Shown one piece after another: positions 31,605-43,117 of a stretch of DNA of 64,000 nt. How positions within the stretch are numbered: position 1 is the first letter of the stretch; every line of letters starts with the position of its first letter. Source of the stretch: Corinectria fuckeliana (Eukaryota; Ascomycota; Sordariomycetes; Hypocreales; Nectriaceae); contig WPDH01000260.1 in the NCBI GenBank assembly GCA_019137255.1, positions 1 to 64,000 of the forward strand. The letters are read 5' to 3'. Under the pieces are notes generated by a model. The model saw only the letters and a program-made list of their open reading frames with translations. It was not told the origin of the DNA and ran no database searches. The translations under genes were made by a program, and so were the position numbers.

Positions 31605-34600
31605 CTAGGCACCGACACCCTGGAGCTTCTGGTTCATACCCGTGAGCAGCTGGCGGATTGACTTGATGAGGTGCTGTTCGACGCCTTCAAAGTTACCAAC
31701 CGAAGGCTCGCCTTCCGCTGGTGGAGGCACGATGCTGGAGTCAGCAAGCCCGAGGACGCGGTCAATAGCTGATAGAGTGACGGCCTCGGCCTTAGCTTCA
31801 CCAAGCTTGGCCTTGAGGGCCTTGATAGAAACGTCCTTGAAGCCGGTTAGGGAGGCCAGGACCTTGGCCTCGAAAATTGGGGGTATATCCGAGGACGACG
31901 GGCCTGCTCCGGGCGTGGGGCTCTTGGTCTTGGTAAATCCATCAATGACCTGGCGGATGCCCTTCATACAGATTGTCTCCATCTTGTCGTTTTCTGTAGC
32001 CTCTTTTTTGAGGCCGATGCAGCGGTTGAGAGCTGACATGACGATGGCTTCGGCCTTGGGGTTGCGGGCCTTTTTGAGATTTTCGACGAGGCCATTTTTG
32101 AGGCCGACAACTGCCGCGAGAAGACGGGGTTCGATGACGGGCCGGGCTGGGCTTGGGGAAGCCGTAGTCGCAGCTGCCGGAGGACGACTAGGAGCAGCAC
32201 TAGAAGCAAGAGCAGCACTGGAAGCAAGAGCAGCACTAGAAGCAACAGCGGCAGCAGCAGGAGAATGCAGTGACATTGGTGCGGGTCCAGGGACAGTCTT
32301 TGCTGCCACTGCTGTGACTGGAGCTTGCTGGACAGGCGGAACCGCCGTGGGGACATGCCCATCCTCGTTCTTGATCGGGGGAGTCGCGGACGGTGGTGGC
32401 CTTGCATAGGGCGAGCTGTAAGTACCGGGTTGAGGAACTCTAAGTGGTGGCCGGGCGGGAGCCGGCAGAGGCCCATAGCCGGGCAGTTGCGCCGGTGCTG
32501 GCGGTTGAGATGCTACAGCCGTAGAAGGCTGACCGGGAGGTGATGCAGATGCCCCGTAAGGCTGTGGCGGCCGTCCTGGTTGGCCCTGTGGCGGGTTGTA
32601 CCCAGGCACCTGGTAGGCGGGAGGCGCTTGGCCATTGGCGGGATATCCAGGGGTACCAGGCGGGGCGTGTTGTCCAGCGTTGTATGGATAGGGGTATTGA
32701 CCATATGTTTGAGCCGTTGCTATCCCACGGTCTGGAGAGGACGCCTTGCGCTTCTTCCCAGCGTCCAGCTCAACGCCGGGCACACGCGACCAAAGATTGG
32801 TCGTCTCGTCCTTCTTGAAGGCCTCGTTCCCAATGAGGTTGTGTCGGACACTGCTCTCCCATCCTTTGGTCTCGGTATGGAAATAGAACCATGGGTATCG
32901 CTGGCAAATCCGCTTGTAAATCTGCTTGAGCGTGAGGCCATCTGGACCCGCCGCCGTAAGAGTTTCGTCGATAAGGACGCCGTAGTTCTTGTTGGGTTTT
33001 TGAAGTTGCTCCTCAGTGTAATCTTCGATCTTGAGCTCCAGCGGAGGTGACTTTGGACGGGCCCTCTTCTCCTTTTTATCTCTGGCACGCCGTTCAGCGT
33101 CAGAGCCTTCTGGGCCTTCCTGATCCTTGGGCTTGCGGGGCTTATACTTGCGCTTCTCTGGCCGCTCATTCGAGCTCTCTGGCAGCGGGTGTTTCCTAGG
33201 CCGCCCGACCTTGCGTTTAATTGGAGGGTCAACCGGTGGTGCTTGGGGCAGCGTTTTCTTGGCCATCTCCTGTTGCTGCTTCTTCAACAAACGTTGCTCT
33301 CGCTTGGACATGATACCGTTCTTCGGTGGCCTCCCAGGCCCTCGCTTCTTCGGTATCTGGGGCATTAATGGATGCGGTTCGAGCATTAGTTCTTGCTTGA
33401 CCCGGGAATCAGCCCCCTGGCCAGGGTGCTGTGCCTCTGCTTCTGCTTGGGCATTCGCTTCTGCCTCCACCGTCTCGACTACGTCGGCATCCTCGGCATC
33501 TTCGGCATCCTCATCCTCGCCGTCTCCGTCTTCCTCCACGTCTCTATCCACGTCCCCATCTCCGTCCCCATCCCCATCCCCATCTCCAAACTCGGATAGT
33601 TCTGGTGGGCTGGCCACCTCTGAGAGTTCATCGCTCGTGTCGTGTATCTCCCCATTGGCATGTGCGGACTCAAAGTCAAAGCTCATCTCCTTTCCACCAT
33701 GAGAACGTTTCTTCGGTACCGGCGTAGGCTCCTCCACGTCTTCTTCGGCACCGGTGCAACCTCGCTCCACGCCGTTGATCAAGAATCGAAAGTCAATGTC
33801 CTTGATTTGTAGCCGATCGCCACACTTCAGCACAACCTTATCACTCTTGTAGTGCACATCTTCGCAGAAGAAGCCGTTTTTGTGCAGGGGGATTGCCTCG
33901 AATACACCTTCCTCCTGGTTGTACGCAATCTTGAGATGCTCTCGAGAAATGGCCTTGGTCTTGGACGCAATGTTTGGTCCTGGCGAGTGGATACCAATGA
34001 AGGGAACGTGCCATGGTGATGGCCGTAACGAGGCCAAGTCTACAGCGGCGGCGCCGGGGGTGTGGGAAACGTATTGTCGATTTGAAATCATGTTCTCCTG
34101 GGCCTGTTGTGCTTCGTCGTTGTCCTGTTGCGATGAGCCTTGAGTACTAGTCTTGCGACGCTTCGCTGGTCGGCCGTTCTCCCCAATGTCCGACTCGGGA
34201 CCTAACATTCCACCTTCCTCACTGACATAGGACTTGCTAAATTTGCCCCTCTCATACGCCATGGGGGAGGGAGGGGGGAGTCCTCTATTGGCGTTATCCT
34301 CGACGCGGCGCCTATGTTCCTCAGCCCGCTTCTCATCGCGACGCGCCTGCTCGAGCGCGCGCTGGTCTCGGCCGATAATGACGGCATAGGTGGTCATTTG
34401 GAATACACTGTCGGCGAACTCGACCCGCGCAAAGGACTCGAGGGCCTTGTCGGCACCGGCCTGGCGGATTGTGTTTGCAGGGGCGAGACCAGGGAAGCTG
34501 TCGTTCATGACGTTAGGCAGGGTAACTTGGGACGGAGTGACGGTGGGAGGCGGCGACATGGCGCTCTGGGCTCCGGACATGGAGGCCAAGGCCATCATCA

Positions 34601-35390
34601 TGTAGGCGTGCTGGTCGAGACTGGGCATCGCCGCGGGAGTGAAGGGAGCGGAGGGAGCAAAAGGGGAGTGGGTGGAGGCGGCCAAGGCGGCATCGTGCGG
34701 GAGGTGCAGTTGCTGTATGGGCGTTGCGTGAGGTTGAGGCTCGGTAGCACGGGGTGTCGCGTCGGGGCCGTCGAGGGAAGGAGCATCCGGCATTGCGTGG
34801 TCGGCCGAGGGGGTGCCACGGGCAGTTGCCGATGCCGATGCTGATGCTGCTGCTGCTGCAGCGTGAGTATCTGACGCCCCCGCTTGCGGCTGCTGCTGGA
34901 AGTCGACGGCGGCGTCATCGGCAGCCATGTTTGCGACAACAGAGCGGAACGGGGGCGGCGGCGGCGGCGTCGAGGGAGGCGGAGGTTGAGCCGGTATTGA
35001 TGTTGATGCCAATGTTGACGTGGTCGATGCCGCTGCCGCTGCGGAAGCCGACGCGGGTGCGGATGCGGGAGCGGTCGGGGTCGCGATTTGGGGTTCTAGA
35101 GCTGGGGCCGGCGCCGGGCCCGACGCGGTAGGGGCAGCTGGAGGAGCAGAAGACGAAGCCGACGAAGCGGATTCGGGCTGGAGACGGTGTCGAGGGTGGG
35201 AGTCGGAAGTAGCTTGGGGGTGAGGGTGAGAAGAGGCTTCGGCGGACGCCGGGGGGGCCGTCTCCAGCGCAGTCTCTGGCGCTGGCATTGGCGCAGGCGC
35301 AGGCGCAGGCGCAGGCGAATGCTGGTGGTGCATCAGGCCAAAGCCATTGCGGCCGGCGGCGGCGGCGGCTGCGGCAGTGGACGAAGTCAT
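31605..35390 (-). CDS. fhl1: FHL1-type forkhead transcription factor with split FHA domain
   Basis: This single exon encodes 1261 residues. The first 300 residues are Ala/Pro/Ser-rich. An FHA domain starts at about residue 319 (FARVEFADSVFQMTTYAVIIGRD). It is interrupted by about 130 charged residues and resumes at about 475-545 (TKAISREHLKIAY ... LHKNGFFCEDV ... CGDRLQIKDIDFRFLING). After an acidic Asp/Gly/Glu region (600-640) come two AT-hook-like motifs (KKRGPGRPPKNG at 681-692 and KRKVGRPRKHP at 725-735). The forkhead domain is at about 798-885 (NYGVLIDETL ... RICQRYPWFYFHTETKGWESSVRHNLIGNEAF). Yeast Fhl1 controls ribosomal protein genes and growth, and a similar nuclear role is inferred. 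Met155 is a second possible start that would drop most of the Ala/Pro leader. Confidence 0.93.
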   Translation of the reverse strand: MTSSTAAAAAAAGRNGFGLMHHQHSPAPAPAPAPMPAPETALETAPPASAEASSHPHPQATSDSHPRHRLQPESASSASSSAPPAAPTASGPAPAPALEPQIATPTAPASAPASASAAAAASTTSTLASTSIPAQPPPPSTPPPPPPFRSVVANMAADDAAVDFQQQPQAGASDTHAAAAAASASASATARGTPSADHAMPDAPSLDGPDATPRATEPQPHATPIQQLHLPHDAALAASTHSPFAPSAPFTPAAMPSLDQHAYMMMALASMSGAQSAMSPPPTVTPSQVTLPNVMNDSFPGLAPANTIRQAGADKALESFARVEFADSVFQMTTYAVIIGRDQRALEQARRDEKRAEEHRRRVEDNANRGLPPPSPMAYERGKFSKSYVSEEGGMLGPESDIGENGRPAKRRKTSTQGSSQQDNDEAQQAQENMISNRQYVSHTPGAAAVDLASLRPSPWHVPFIGIHSPGPNIASKTKAISREHLKIAYNQEEGVFEAIPLHKNGFFCEDVHYKSDKVVLKCGDRLQIKDIDFRFLINGVERGCTGAEEDVEEPTPVPKKRSHGGKEMSFDFESAHANGEIHDTSDELSEVASPPELSEFGDGDGDGDGDGDVDRDVEEDGDGEDEDAEDAEDADVVETVEAEANAQAEAEAQHPGQGADSRVKQELMLEPHPLMPQIPKKRGPGRPPKNGIMSKREQRLLKKQQQEMAKKTLPQAPPVDPPIKRKVGRPRKHPLPESSNERPEKRKYKPRKPKDQEGPEGSDAERRARDKKEKRARPKSPPLELKIEDYTEEQLQKPNKNYGVLIDETLTAAGPDGLTLKQIYKRICQRYPWFYFHTETKGWESSVRHNLIGNEAFKKDETTNLWSRVPGVELDAGKKRKASSPDRGIATAQTYGQYPYPYNAGQHAPPGTPGYPANGQAPPAYQVPGYNPPQGQPGRPPQPYGASASPPGQPSTAVASQPPAPAQLPGYGPLPAPARPPLRVPQPGTYSSPYARPPPSATPPIKNEDGHVPTAVPPVQQAPVTAVAAKTVPGPAPMSLHSPAAAAVASSAALASSAALASSAAPSRPPAAATTASPSPARPVIEPRLLAAVVGLKNGLVENLKKARNPKAEAIVMSALNRCIGLKKEATENDKMETICMKGIRQVIDGFTKTKSPTPGAGPSSSDIPPIFEAKVLASLTGFKDVSIKALKAKLGEAKAEAVTLSAIDRVLGLADSSIVPPPAEGEPSVGNFEGVEQHLIKSIRQLLTGMNQKLQGVGA

Positions 35391-36947
35391 CGCTGGTCCT
35401 GCTGACAGCTCCTTCGTCGCTCGCCCTCGGGGTCCTGGGGTCCGGGGGCTGGAGGTTTGGGCGAGGAGACGACGGGCGGTGGGAGGGCGGGCGCCGGTGG
35501 CCGTTGCTTGAGGCTGTCCAGGGATTTGCGGCGGAAAATAACTGGCAGAGGGAGCGACGAGGCTTTCGCCCTTTGGACTTAGTGGAGGTAGCCTTGGTCC
35601 TTGGAGCCGCGATAACTCTGGGAATGGGCTAATTAGAGGGGCCGTCTGTGGCCTGTGATTGGTCCGCTGCAGGGGAGAAGCCGTGCCTCAAGTGGTCCAA
35701 CAAGTTTCCTTCACTGATCAACCCCCGAACCCGACCTACTAGTACCCATCGGGGAACATGATGCATTCTCTCCCGACGTTAATTCATCTTACCTAGGTAC
35801 TCCGTACCATTCACGAATTAATTGCATCGTTGATTTACTACATCTGCTTGGTTGAGCCAGGACATCTACATCCAGATTTATCTTACTTTTACGAATGCAC
35901 CGTTGTTAATCCATTGCGAATACACTTTGACTGCCTACCTCTGTACGCAACTTTAGGATGCACCCGGATGGAGGAGTCAAACAAGCAGACCAGGTACCTA
36001 CCTGTACAGGAATCCATTGTCTTCATCTCACTCCCATCACACTTACCGTCTCACCGTCACCATCGCCCTCAGCTCTAAACCGTGAATCAACACCATCTTC
36101 ATCATCCTATTGTTCTACACAGCCTATTCTCTAGGACACAATGCCGATTCTCGTAAAGACTCAGACTGCTCTCACCCTCGGCTTTGAACAGTAGTGACTC
36201 ATCATCATACATATTCCTTCCCGTCCTCCGGATCACAATGCCACTTCTTGTAAAGTCCCCCAGCTCCCGCTTCCGCCATCCCTGAAATGCATACCCAAGT
36301 GGAGCACTTCCGCCTCAACTTTTCCCGTCGCCTTCCCAGGTCGAGCGAATCATGTGGCTCACTGATGAGTGGTTCTCAACCATGCCACGAAAACGGGCGT
36401 CTCCGCGCATTAAACGAGCCACTCAACCCGGACTGCCAGATGGCACATCGTCAGCATTTGTTTGTTACTACATAGATATGTACTTCACCGCGTCGAGTAA
36501 ACCTCTAGGACGCTGCCTGGAGCGATCCATTGCTGACCATACTATCCCGGTTTCCTTGAGATGAGATTCCTGACCATTCTACCCTTTCTACAGTGCTTCT
36601 TGTCCAGCTCAATTATAGATCATGCTATTCTACAATCGCAACACCATGCTTACTTCTCTACCTATTTGGCTGTTCTTCATTTGCACCTTCAACCAGTCCT
36701 AGTGTTGTAGTTGACAAGAAAATTCCAGCGATTACTTCAGGAAACATATAAAACATAAGACGCCAAAACAACAATCTGGCTACCCTTCCATGGAGATCTA
36801 TAGAAGACGAGAACCCCAGTAGGAATATCGCTCGAGGGTATTTGAGCGTCTAAGCTGCCTAAGGGATATCGCCCAAGTCCCCCGAGAGACGAAGAACCCC
36901 CACTCACAGCCTTGAATCTTGGGCGCCGATAATCACCTCATTCGAAA
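35391..36947. other. intergenic, 1.6 kb
   Basis: This is the 5' flank of the FHL1-like gene and the 3' flank of the transporter gene. It contains CTAGGTACTCCGTACC near 35793-35808, which joins the two recurrent intergenic words CCTAGGTAC and TACTCCGTA. No gene is seen. Confidence 0.55.
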
Positions 36948-38416
36948 CTACCGGAGGAGTGCGTCACGTTCTGTCGGAAACCCTCCTCGATGCGCCTTCC
37001 ACTCTACCAACCGCTCTGACAGCCGGTAAGCTCCATGGCACAGCATGCCTGCCAGGAATCCCACGGCGTCGTTGCGGAAGGCAAGGAGGCCTGCCGTCGT
37101 CGTCAACATCACCGTCCACCTCTCCGTTCGCTCATCGTCTGACAGGTCGCGATGCCGGCTGAGTCTCCCCGGACCGTCTTGCTGAGCCGCTGTCTGCCAT
37201 AAATCAGGGGCGCCCTGGTTAAGGCTCTGCCCGACCTTGGCGAGCTCCAAACCGGCGGCTAGGACCATGATGCCCAGCAGGCTCTTGGGGTAATGCGCCA
37301 GAAGATCCACGAGGGTTTCGCCAAATATGAGACCGAGCAGGAGCTTGAAGGTGCCGAGGATAATCACGCTTGCGCCGCTCCGCGCACCGAACCGGTATTG
37401 GGCAGCCAAACCTCCGGCACCGTGACACACGGGCATCGCTCCAAACCAGGTGCTCGTCAGGTTCATCAGGGCGACACTGATACCGATCGAGCCGACTGAC
37501 GGGGTCGGGAGATTGGGAAGAAGATCATGAGACAAGGCGCTCACAGCGATGATAGAGTTGAGAGTGGTGAGAGGCAGCTGTCCGATAGCCATCCAGAGAG
37601 CAGGCGAGTCGTTAGACCCGAACCATCTAGGCATGCTGAAACGCGGACGCCAAACATGGAACCACGGTAGGCTGTGGTGGGAGCCTAGAACCTGGATAAA
37701 CGCCAGTAGCAAAGCGAGGAGGAAGAAGAACAGGGCATAGGGAAAACGGGGGAGCTTCTGGGTGCTGATGAGAGCGAGGAAGGCGACGATGGCCCAGATG
37801 CGGTTGTCCAGCAAAGGGTAGACCCAGTATAAAGGTTGAAGCAACGACGAGCCTGCGCCGAGAATCAACGAGAGGCCAGCTCCGAGCTGGATGCCCTTGA
37901 CAACGGGGATCGGGACCACAGACACAACTCCTCGCAGGATGCCCGTGACGCTCATGATCAGCACGGCGGCACCAACCCACTGACCAGCAGCGGTGACAAC
38001 GGCCATGGCAGAATCCCCGCGCCCCGAGATGGCCGCTGCGGCGATAGCCTACGAGGTTGCAACAAGAGCGTTAGCTTTCATGACATAGTTAAGACGTTTG
38101 CGCTCGTTCTCAGCGGGGCTAGAGGCTGGAGGCTGGAGTCTGGAGGCAGCTGGGCAGGTTTCGACTGGCTAACCTTCATGGGCTGGACGGGCAGCGGAAT
38201 ACCATAGACGAGGCCGGTGAGGATATTAAAGATGCCCGAAAAGACGAGGGTGCTGCCAAGGTTGATAGAGCCTTGGGCTGCGAGGGCAATCATGAGAGGC
38301 AACAGAGTGCCCAGATCGCCGAGGGAGCCCGATATCTCAGCCCATGGCGCCGCCCGGAGAGTGTCGATGTTGTTTCGGTTGAGACGACGAATGTTGCCAA
38401 CCCATGAGCGCGCCAT
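36948..38416 (-). CDS. MOT1-family molybdate transporter (SLC26/SulP-related)
   Basis: Exons on the minus strand are 38416-38174 and 38048-36948, with intron 38049-38173 (GTTAGC..TAG, branch GCTAAC, phase 0), giving 447 residues. The N-terminus carries EISGSLGDLGTLLPLMIAL (from residue 27). PVQPMKAIAAAAIS spans the intron at residues 76-89. Both are signatures of the MOT1 subgroup, which lacks the C-terminal STAS domain of sulfate permeases, and none is present here. About ten hydrophobic segments follow. MOT1 proteins take up molybdate for molybdenum-cofactor enzymes such as nitrate reductase. In-frame sequence upstream of the ATG is open back to a stop but has no other ATG. Substrate assignment is by family. 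Confidence 0.92.
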
Positions 38417-41400
38417 GACGGCGACGAGCGCGATGCTGGGGCGCTGGCTTGCTTGAGAGCTGACGCTGTGGTATTGGACGGCGTTGGATGCAGTGTAGCG
38501 GTGGGTTTCAATAGGTGTAAGGCGAACCCCGACTCAAAGCCGCAGCTAAACCGCCAAGGATGACGACGGCAGCAGCGTCAGACCAACGGACGGGGTTGTG
38601 CCTACTAACCGAGGTGCTGAATACGGTACGTGCTTAGGAAACCGACAGTGAATAACAGTAAGTACTCTGGCGGCTAAGGTGACTCGGATAGGCCTGGGGG
38701 AGGGAGGTGCAGGCAGATCCGATGCTAGCTTTAAGATGGAGGTCGCAAATGATTCGACATGAAGCCTACGGCAGTGCCTTCAACAGTAACATATCATGTA
38801 ACGCAGCATCTGTCAGTGGTGCGACCGTAAGCAACGTCCATTAACAATGAACAGTAGTAAAAGCCGCACGCACACACGGGACCACCAGCGAGAAGTCGTG
38901 GTATAGGCAAGGTGCAGTGCCATGGGCAATTGAACTGATCGACATCTCCGACTTCCCCGAGGTCAGCAGCCAATCACTCGTCCTGCTATTGATTCACAGA
39001 CAAAATGTCTCGTGAACCTCATGGCCACGTGCCTTGCTGCACGGGTGTTTGCGAGCTAGCAGAGGGGGGGTAATGCTATCGTGGAGATGCAAGAGCGCAA
39101 GAGTCAAGGAATGATTGCTGGAGAACCAAGAACCAAGGCATATCACCGGCTAGGCACGAAGTACTCGTTGATGTTGACTTGTTGATGTTGATTGAAGCCG
39201 AACGTCGAAACCGCTGTACACGACGCTCAGCCGAGGCGTGGGGTGTGGACCCTGAGCGTGAGCGTGGGATGTGCTTGGAAGCCCCCAGCTGGGAATGATT
39301 GCATTGCACTCCACTGCTGGGCAACGAGCCCCAAGCCGACTAGACATGCCGCAACCTCAGACGAACGGAAAGGACGTCCGCATCCTCCTCCACAGAACAG
39401 GCAAAGGGACGTGCTGCTGCAGCTGCTGCACGACTACAGAGCAGGCACAGGACATATTCGTACCGCACGCAGGTGGGCTCCCGTCTTGTCTTTGGAGGAG
39501 GGTCGAGGAATGCCTCACGACGAGCTTCATTGGCAACTGTCGGCCTCGCTAACCAAGTACCCCATACTTTGCCGCAGTCTGTCCCTGGCTTGGCTCTAAG
39601 CTACCTATCGGCCGACTCGCTGCGGGCCTATTCTGGAAGCCCACTGGCGACGGATGGGACGGCATCCCGCCCCCAGGCTACTGTGCTAATGTGCGGCAGA
39701 ATCGACGGCGCCAGTAACACACAACGAGCGGAATATTTGTCCCTCATCCAAACCGCTTGAGCCAGTGGCAGAGTCTTCAGCAGGGCCAACCGCCGCTGGC
39801 GAGCGCCGAGACAGGAAGAGTCAGGTTGCCTTTGAGCCAGGAACACCCGTCGTCGGCGGCCTTTATTATTAATTCATCGGCAAAGACGAAGCCAAGACCT
39901 CAAAAAGGCCCGCGGATCGGGAGCAACATGGGAATAGCCGGACAGCAGGGCAACAGATGGACCGGGGAGGCGTTTTTCCCTCGGATGGTCCCTTGACTAT
40001 GAGGTCATTGGAAGCGGCTGCCGCGGAGGCTGGTCAACCGGGGGTTTGGTCAGGGAGTCGATGCGATAGCGAAAAGGCGAGCGCCTCCCGGGGACAAGTC
40101 GGAAGGAGGAGCCTTGCTCAAATTGCCCATCTATCAAGGCTTGTCCCGGGGGTTGTCTCCTTGTCCCTGGGCTTCCAGGCCCGGGTCCGGGACCTCAAGG
40201 GTAAGGGTCTGAGAAAGCATTTGGGATCATTGAAGCGGCAGAGTGGAGGGTGCGCCTCGAATTGGGCCAATGCTGGCGTTGTCAGTGGTCAGCTCCGAGT
40301 CGAAGCTCCCCCAGGTCCCGCCGGGCCTGAGAGCCACATGGATGCAGGCAGGTTGCAACTTGCAGACAACTTGCAGACAACTTGCAGACAACTTGCAGGT
40401 CCCAAGTCTGCGAGGGCCGCGGCGTGGCTTGTGCGTCTCTGCGAGGTTTGAGGCCTTTGTTGTTCATGACGACGGTGTTCGGTGCTCGCTCTTGAGCAGC
40501 GGCGGCGTGCCTCGGCGGACCCGCGGATGGATAGGCCGGAAACAGATGAAGCGCGCTTCTTCCCGGCATTCGTTTCGCGTGGGAAGAGCGGGAGTGGGTG
40601 TGTGAATGACGGATGCGTGAGGGCGTGTACATAGTACTATACCTGCTACTACCTGTAGTACCTGTGGAATTGCACAGTGTTACCCTGAACTGTGGAGATC
40701 TCGGGGGAGAGTGGAGGCTGGATGGAGTCGACCAGCCGAACTCGATGATAGCAGAGGGAGTTTCGAAAAGAAAGAAGGAAAAATTCATCGCCGCGATGCC
40801 CTCGCTTGAGTGAAAGCCTCGCCATGGATCTACGAGAACATCAATTGGTATTATCCACATCTATTGTAGTGTTCTGAGCTGTGCAATTGCAGTTTTGATG
40901 TGCTATAGCAAGGTACTGCTAGTCGGTATTCTATATGGAAAGCACCGAGATAACGCATCCACAGTAGCAAAGTGACGACAATAACAACCGAGGAGGAACA
41001 GCGACACAACGGCGGTGCCCCTACCGCAATCTCACGCTCGCGGTGGCCCATCCGCGACGCTTTTCTTCTTATTGCTCGCGTGCGGCCAAAGGGGGGCCCG
41101 AAATTCGCGCAACACGTAGAGTACCATCTCCAGACCACCACCACACGCAGAACGGCCGTGACATTGGAGGGAAGCTAATCATTACATACTGCAAGCCGGT
41201 ACAGTGCAGCATACAGTCCACACACATGGGATTGACTAGCAGGATAGGATGGGATGGCAAGGCTTCCCCACATGGGTCATCTCACCACACCGCGTCCACT
41301 GCCGTGTTCCGAGTTTCACAGAGGGACTTGGCCGGTTGTCAGTGGTGCTGTACCCTGCAATCGGCGGCCTGGGCCCGTCTACATACAGAGGCGTTGGCAA

Positions 41401-42823
41401 ATGGCTCATCAGTTGGAGTGCGTGCCCGCGCCTGTACGAATATGTACTACGGACGCCTGTGCTGTAGATCTCAATCGGTAGCTGGAGCTTGGCGGCGAGA
41501 GCTCAGGTGTACCTCGACATGGGCCGTTGTTATTGGATTGGTAGGGAGTAGGACAAGCTTTTTCTCTCGCTCTATAAGTTATCTCCGTCCAGACCGTGCT
41601 GGATGCTCGTCTGCTATCTTTGGGGAGGCTCCATCTGTCTGTCGTCACCTTGGCCGTAGCAATAATATCCCTCGCCCGCCGGTACACACGGTCAGGTAGA
41701 TAGACCATCGACCACGACGGACAATGCCGAGATGTCTTCTCGGCCACTTCTCAAGCTTTGTCCCTGACGAGGACATTGCAGAGCCAAACTGTCAGATGCC
41801 AATTGACCGCTTTAGATGCCTTCTAGCTGCTAACTTACCATATACTTCAACATGAGCATCATAACAAGTCCACTCTGTTCCCGGGGTGTGATTTACGACT
41901 CCATCGTACATACGACAATGCATACATAATAGTACAGACGACGTACCTGATTTAATCCCGCCACCCTTCTGCAAACGTCACACCCCCTGCGCTACGGTCC
42001 GGAGGAGACCCTGTCAGTTGCGGTACGGTACAGTACGGTATCGTCGCCTAGGTAGTCTACTAGCTTTGCCAGCTCGCCTTGGCCTACTAGGCGACTGAAG
42101 TCGTCGACGGCCGTGCCCCAGCTGGACGATGGATCCATCCTCCTAAACTCCAGTCTCCATCCCCCCAAGCTCATTTTGGGGCGTGACGCTCGAGGGGTCC
42201 ACTTTTTGCTGCTTTGCGCTGATCAACAAAACCACAGCCGAGCCCGCCCTCGCGAGCAGACTGATTTGCTGCTTCTCCATCACCCTCCAAGCTTCCAAAA
42301 GGTAACGTCTCCGATTTTTTGCGTGTGTTTCCCCATGATGCTGCCGTTTCCCTTTTCGCCCTCCGATGCGTGAGGGGGCCGGCCATTCTGTCTGCGGCCT
42401 CACCTTGCTTGGCGATTTTCAATCGACGAATTTGCCGACAATTGTCCCCTGCGTCTTTCCCGCGGCGCCCCGTCGGCCCTGTGCTTGCTGAGCTGTGAGG
42501 TGCGCTACGGCTTTGTCGCACACCACGCCGCCTGGATGCAGCCCCGAACCTCGCCTGGGGTGACTGTCTGCCCATGAAGCATGAAGCATGACGCCAGCCA
42601 AGCATCGACCCGTGGCGTATCCCTCGCCTTCATTCTCGCCTCAATTCCCCCTTCGCCTAGCCGTTGTCCTGGAATTGCGTCGCCCCGAGTCGTTCTGATT
42701 GGCCTTCTCGCGCCGTTGCCAAATTTCGCTCTTGCACCTGTGTTGCTCAATCGTCTCTTCGTCGTACAGCTGGCTGACCTCGGGTTTTTTTCTCTCCTTA
42801 CAGCAATCTCCACTCTCGACACA
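38417..42823. other. 4.4-kb divergent gene-free stretch
   Basis: The stretch lies between the transporter (-) and the small membrane protein (+). Many short open frames exist on both strands but none shows family motifs or coherent splicing. It contains the 11-bp tandem repeat near 40357 and pyrimidine-rich leader sequence before 42824. The sequence TCTCCTTACAG just before position 42804 could be the acceptor of an intron in the 5' leader of the next gene. Confidence 0.55.
40357..40398. repeat. 11-bp tandem repeat, about four copies
   Basis: The unit ACTTGCAGACA is repeated nearly perfectly about four times in non-coding DNA, starting just after a related GTTGCA word. Confidence 0.85.
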
Positions 42824-43117
42824 ATGGCCGCCATCAACACCTCCCTCATTGCCCGCGAGGCTGTTCACCAGCTCGTCAAGCGCAGGAAGAACTGGGCCGC
42901 CCGCAATGTCGGTGTCATGGTCGTTTTCTGCATTGTCGCAGTGGGTAAGTCTCAGTCCCATCCCTCTGCCCCTCACAGATCAGAGCCTCTTCTATCCTCG
43001 TCCCATCTCAATTGAATGTGCCGCTGACTCTACTTGATAGTCGCCGCCTTCCTGATCGGTCTCTGTGTCAGCAAGCGCCTCGCCAGGCGCCGGGCTACCA
43101 AGGAGTCCCACGTCTAG
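42824..43117 (+). CDS. 65-residue single-pass membrane protein
   Basis: Two exons, 42824-42944 and 43041-43117, with intron 42945-43040 (GTAAGT..TAG, phase 1), encode 65 residues. The product starts MAAINTSLIAREAVHQLVKR, carries a basic patch (KRRKNWAAR), then one hydrophobic helix at about residues 30-50 (VGVMVVFCIVAVVAAFLIGL), and ends with a basic tail (SKRLARRRATKESHV). Split exons that join in frame, a single membrane helix and a clean stop argue for a real gene. I do not recognise the family by name. Orientation with the basic tail in the cytosol is a guess from the positive-inside rule, and both sides are basic. Confidence 0.78.

Noticed and set aside
40282..40860. Minus-strand open frame of 192 codons in the large gene-free stretch
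   Set aside because: It crosses the 11-bp tandem repeat, has a low-complexity composition, no ATG-supported domain and no match to family motifs I know.
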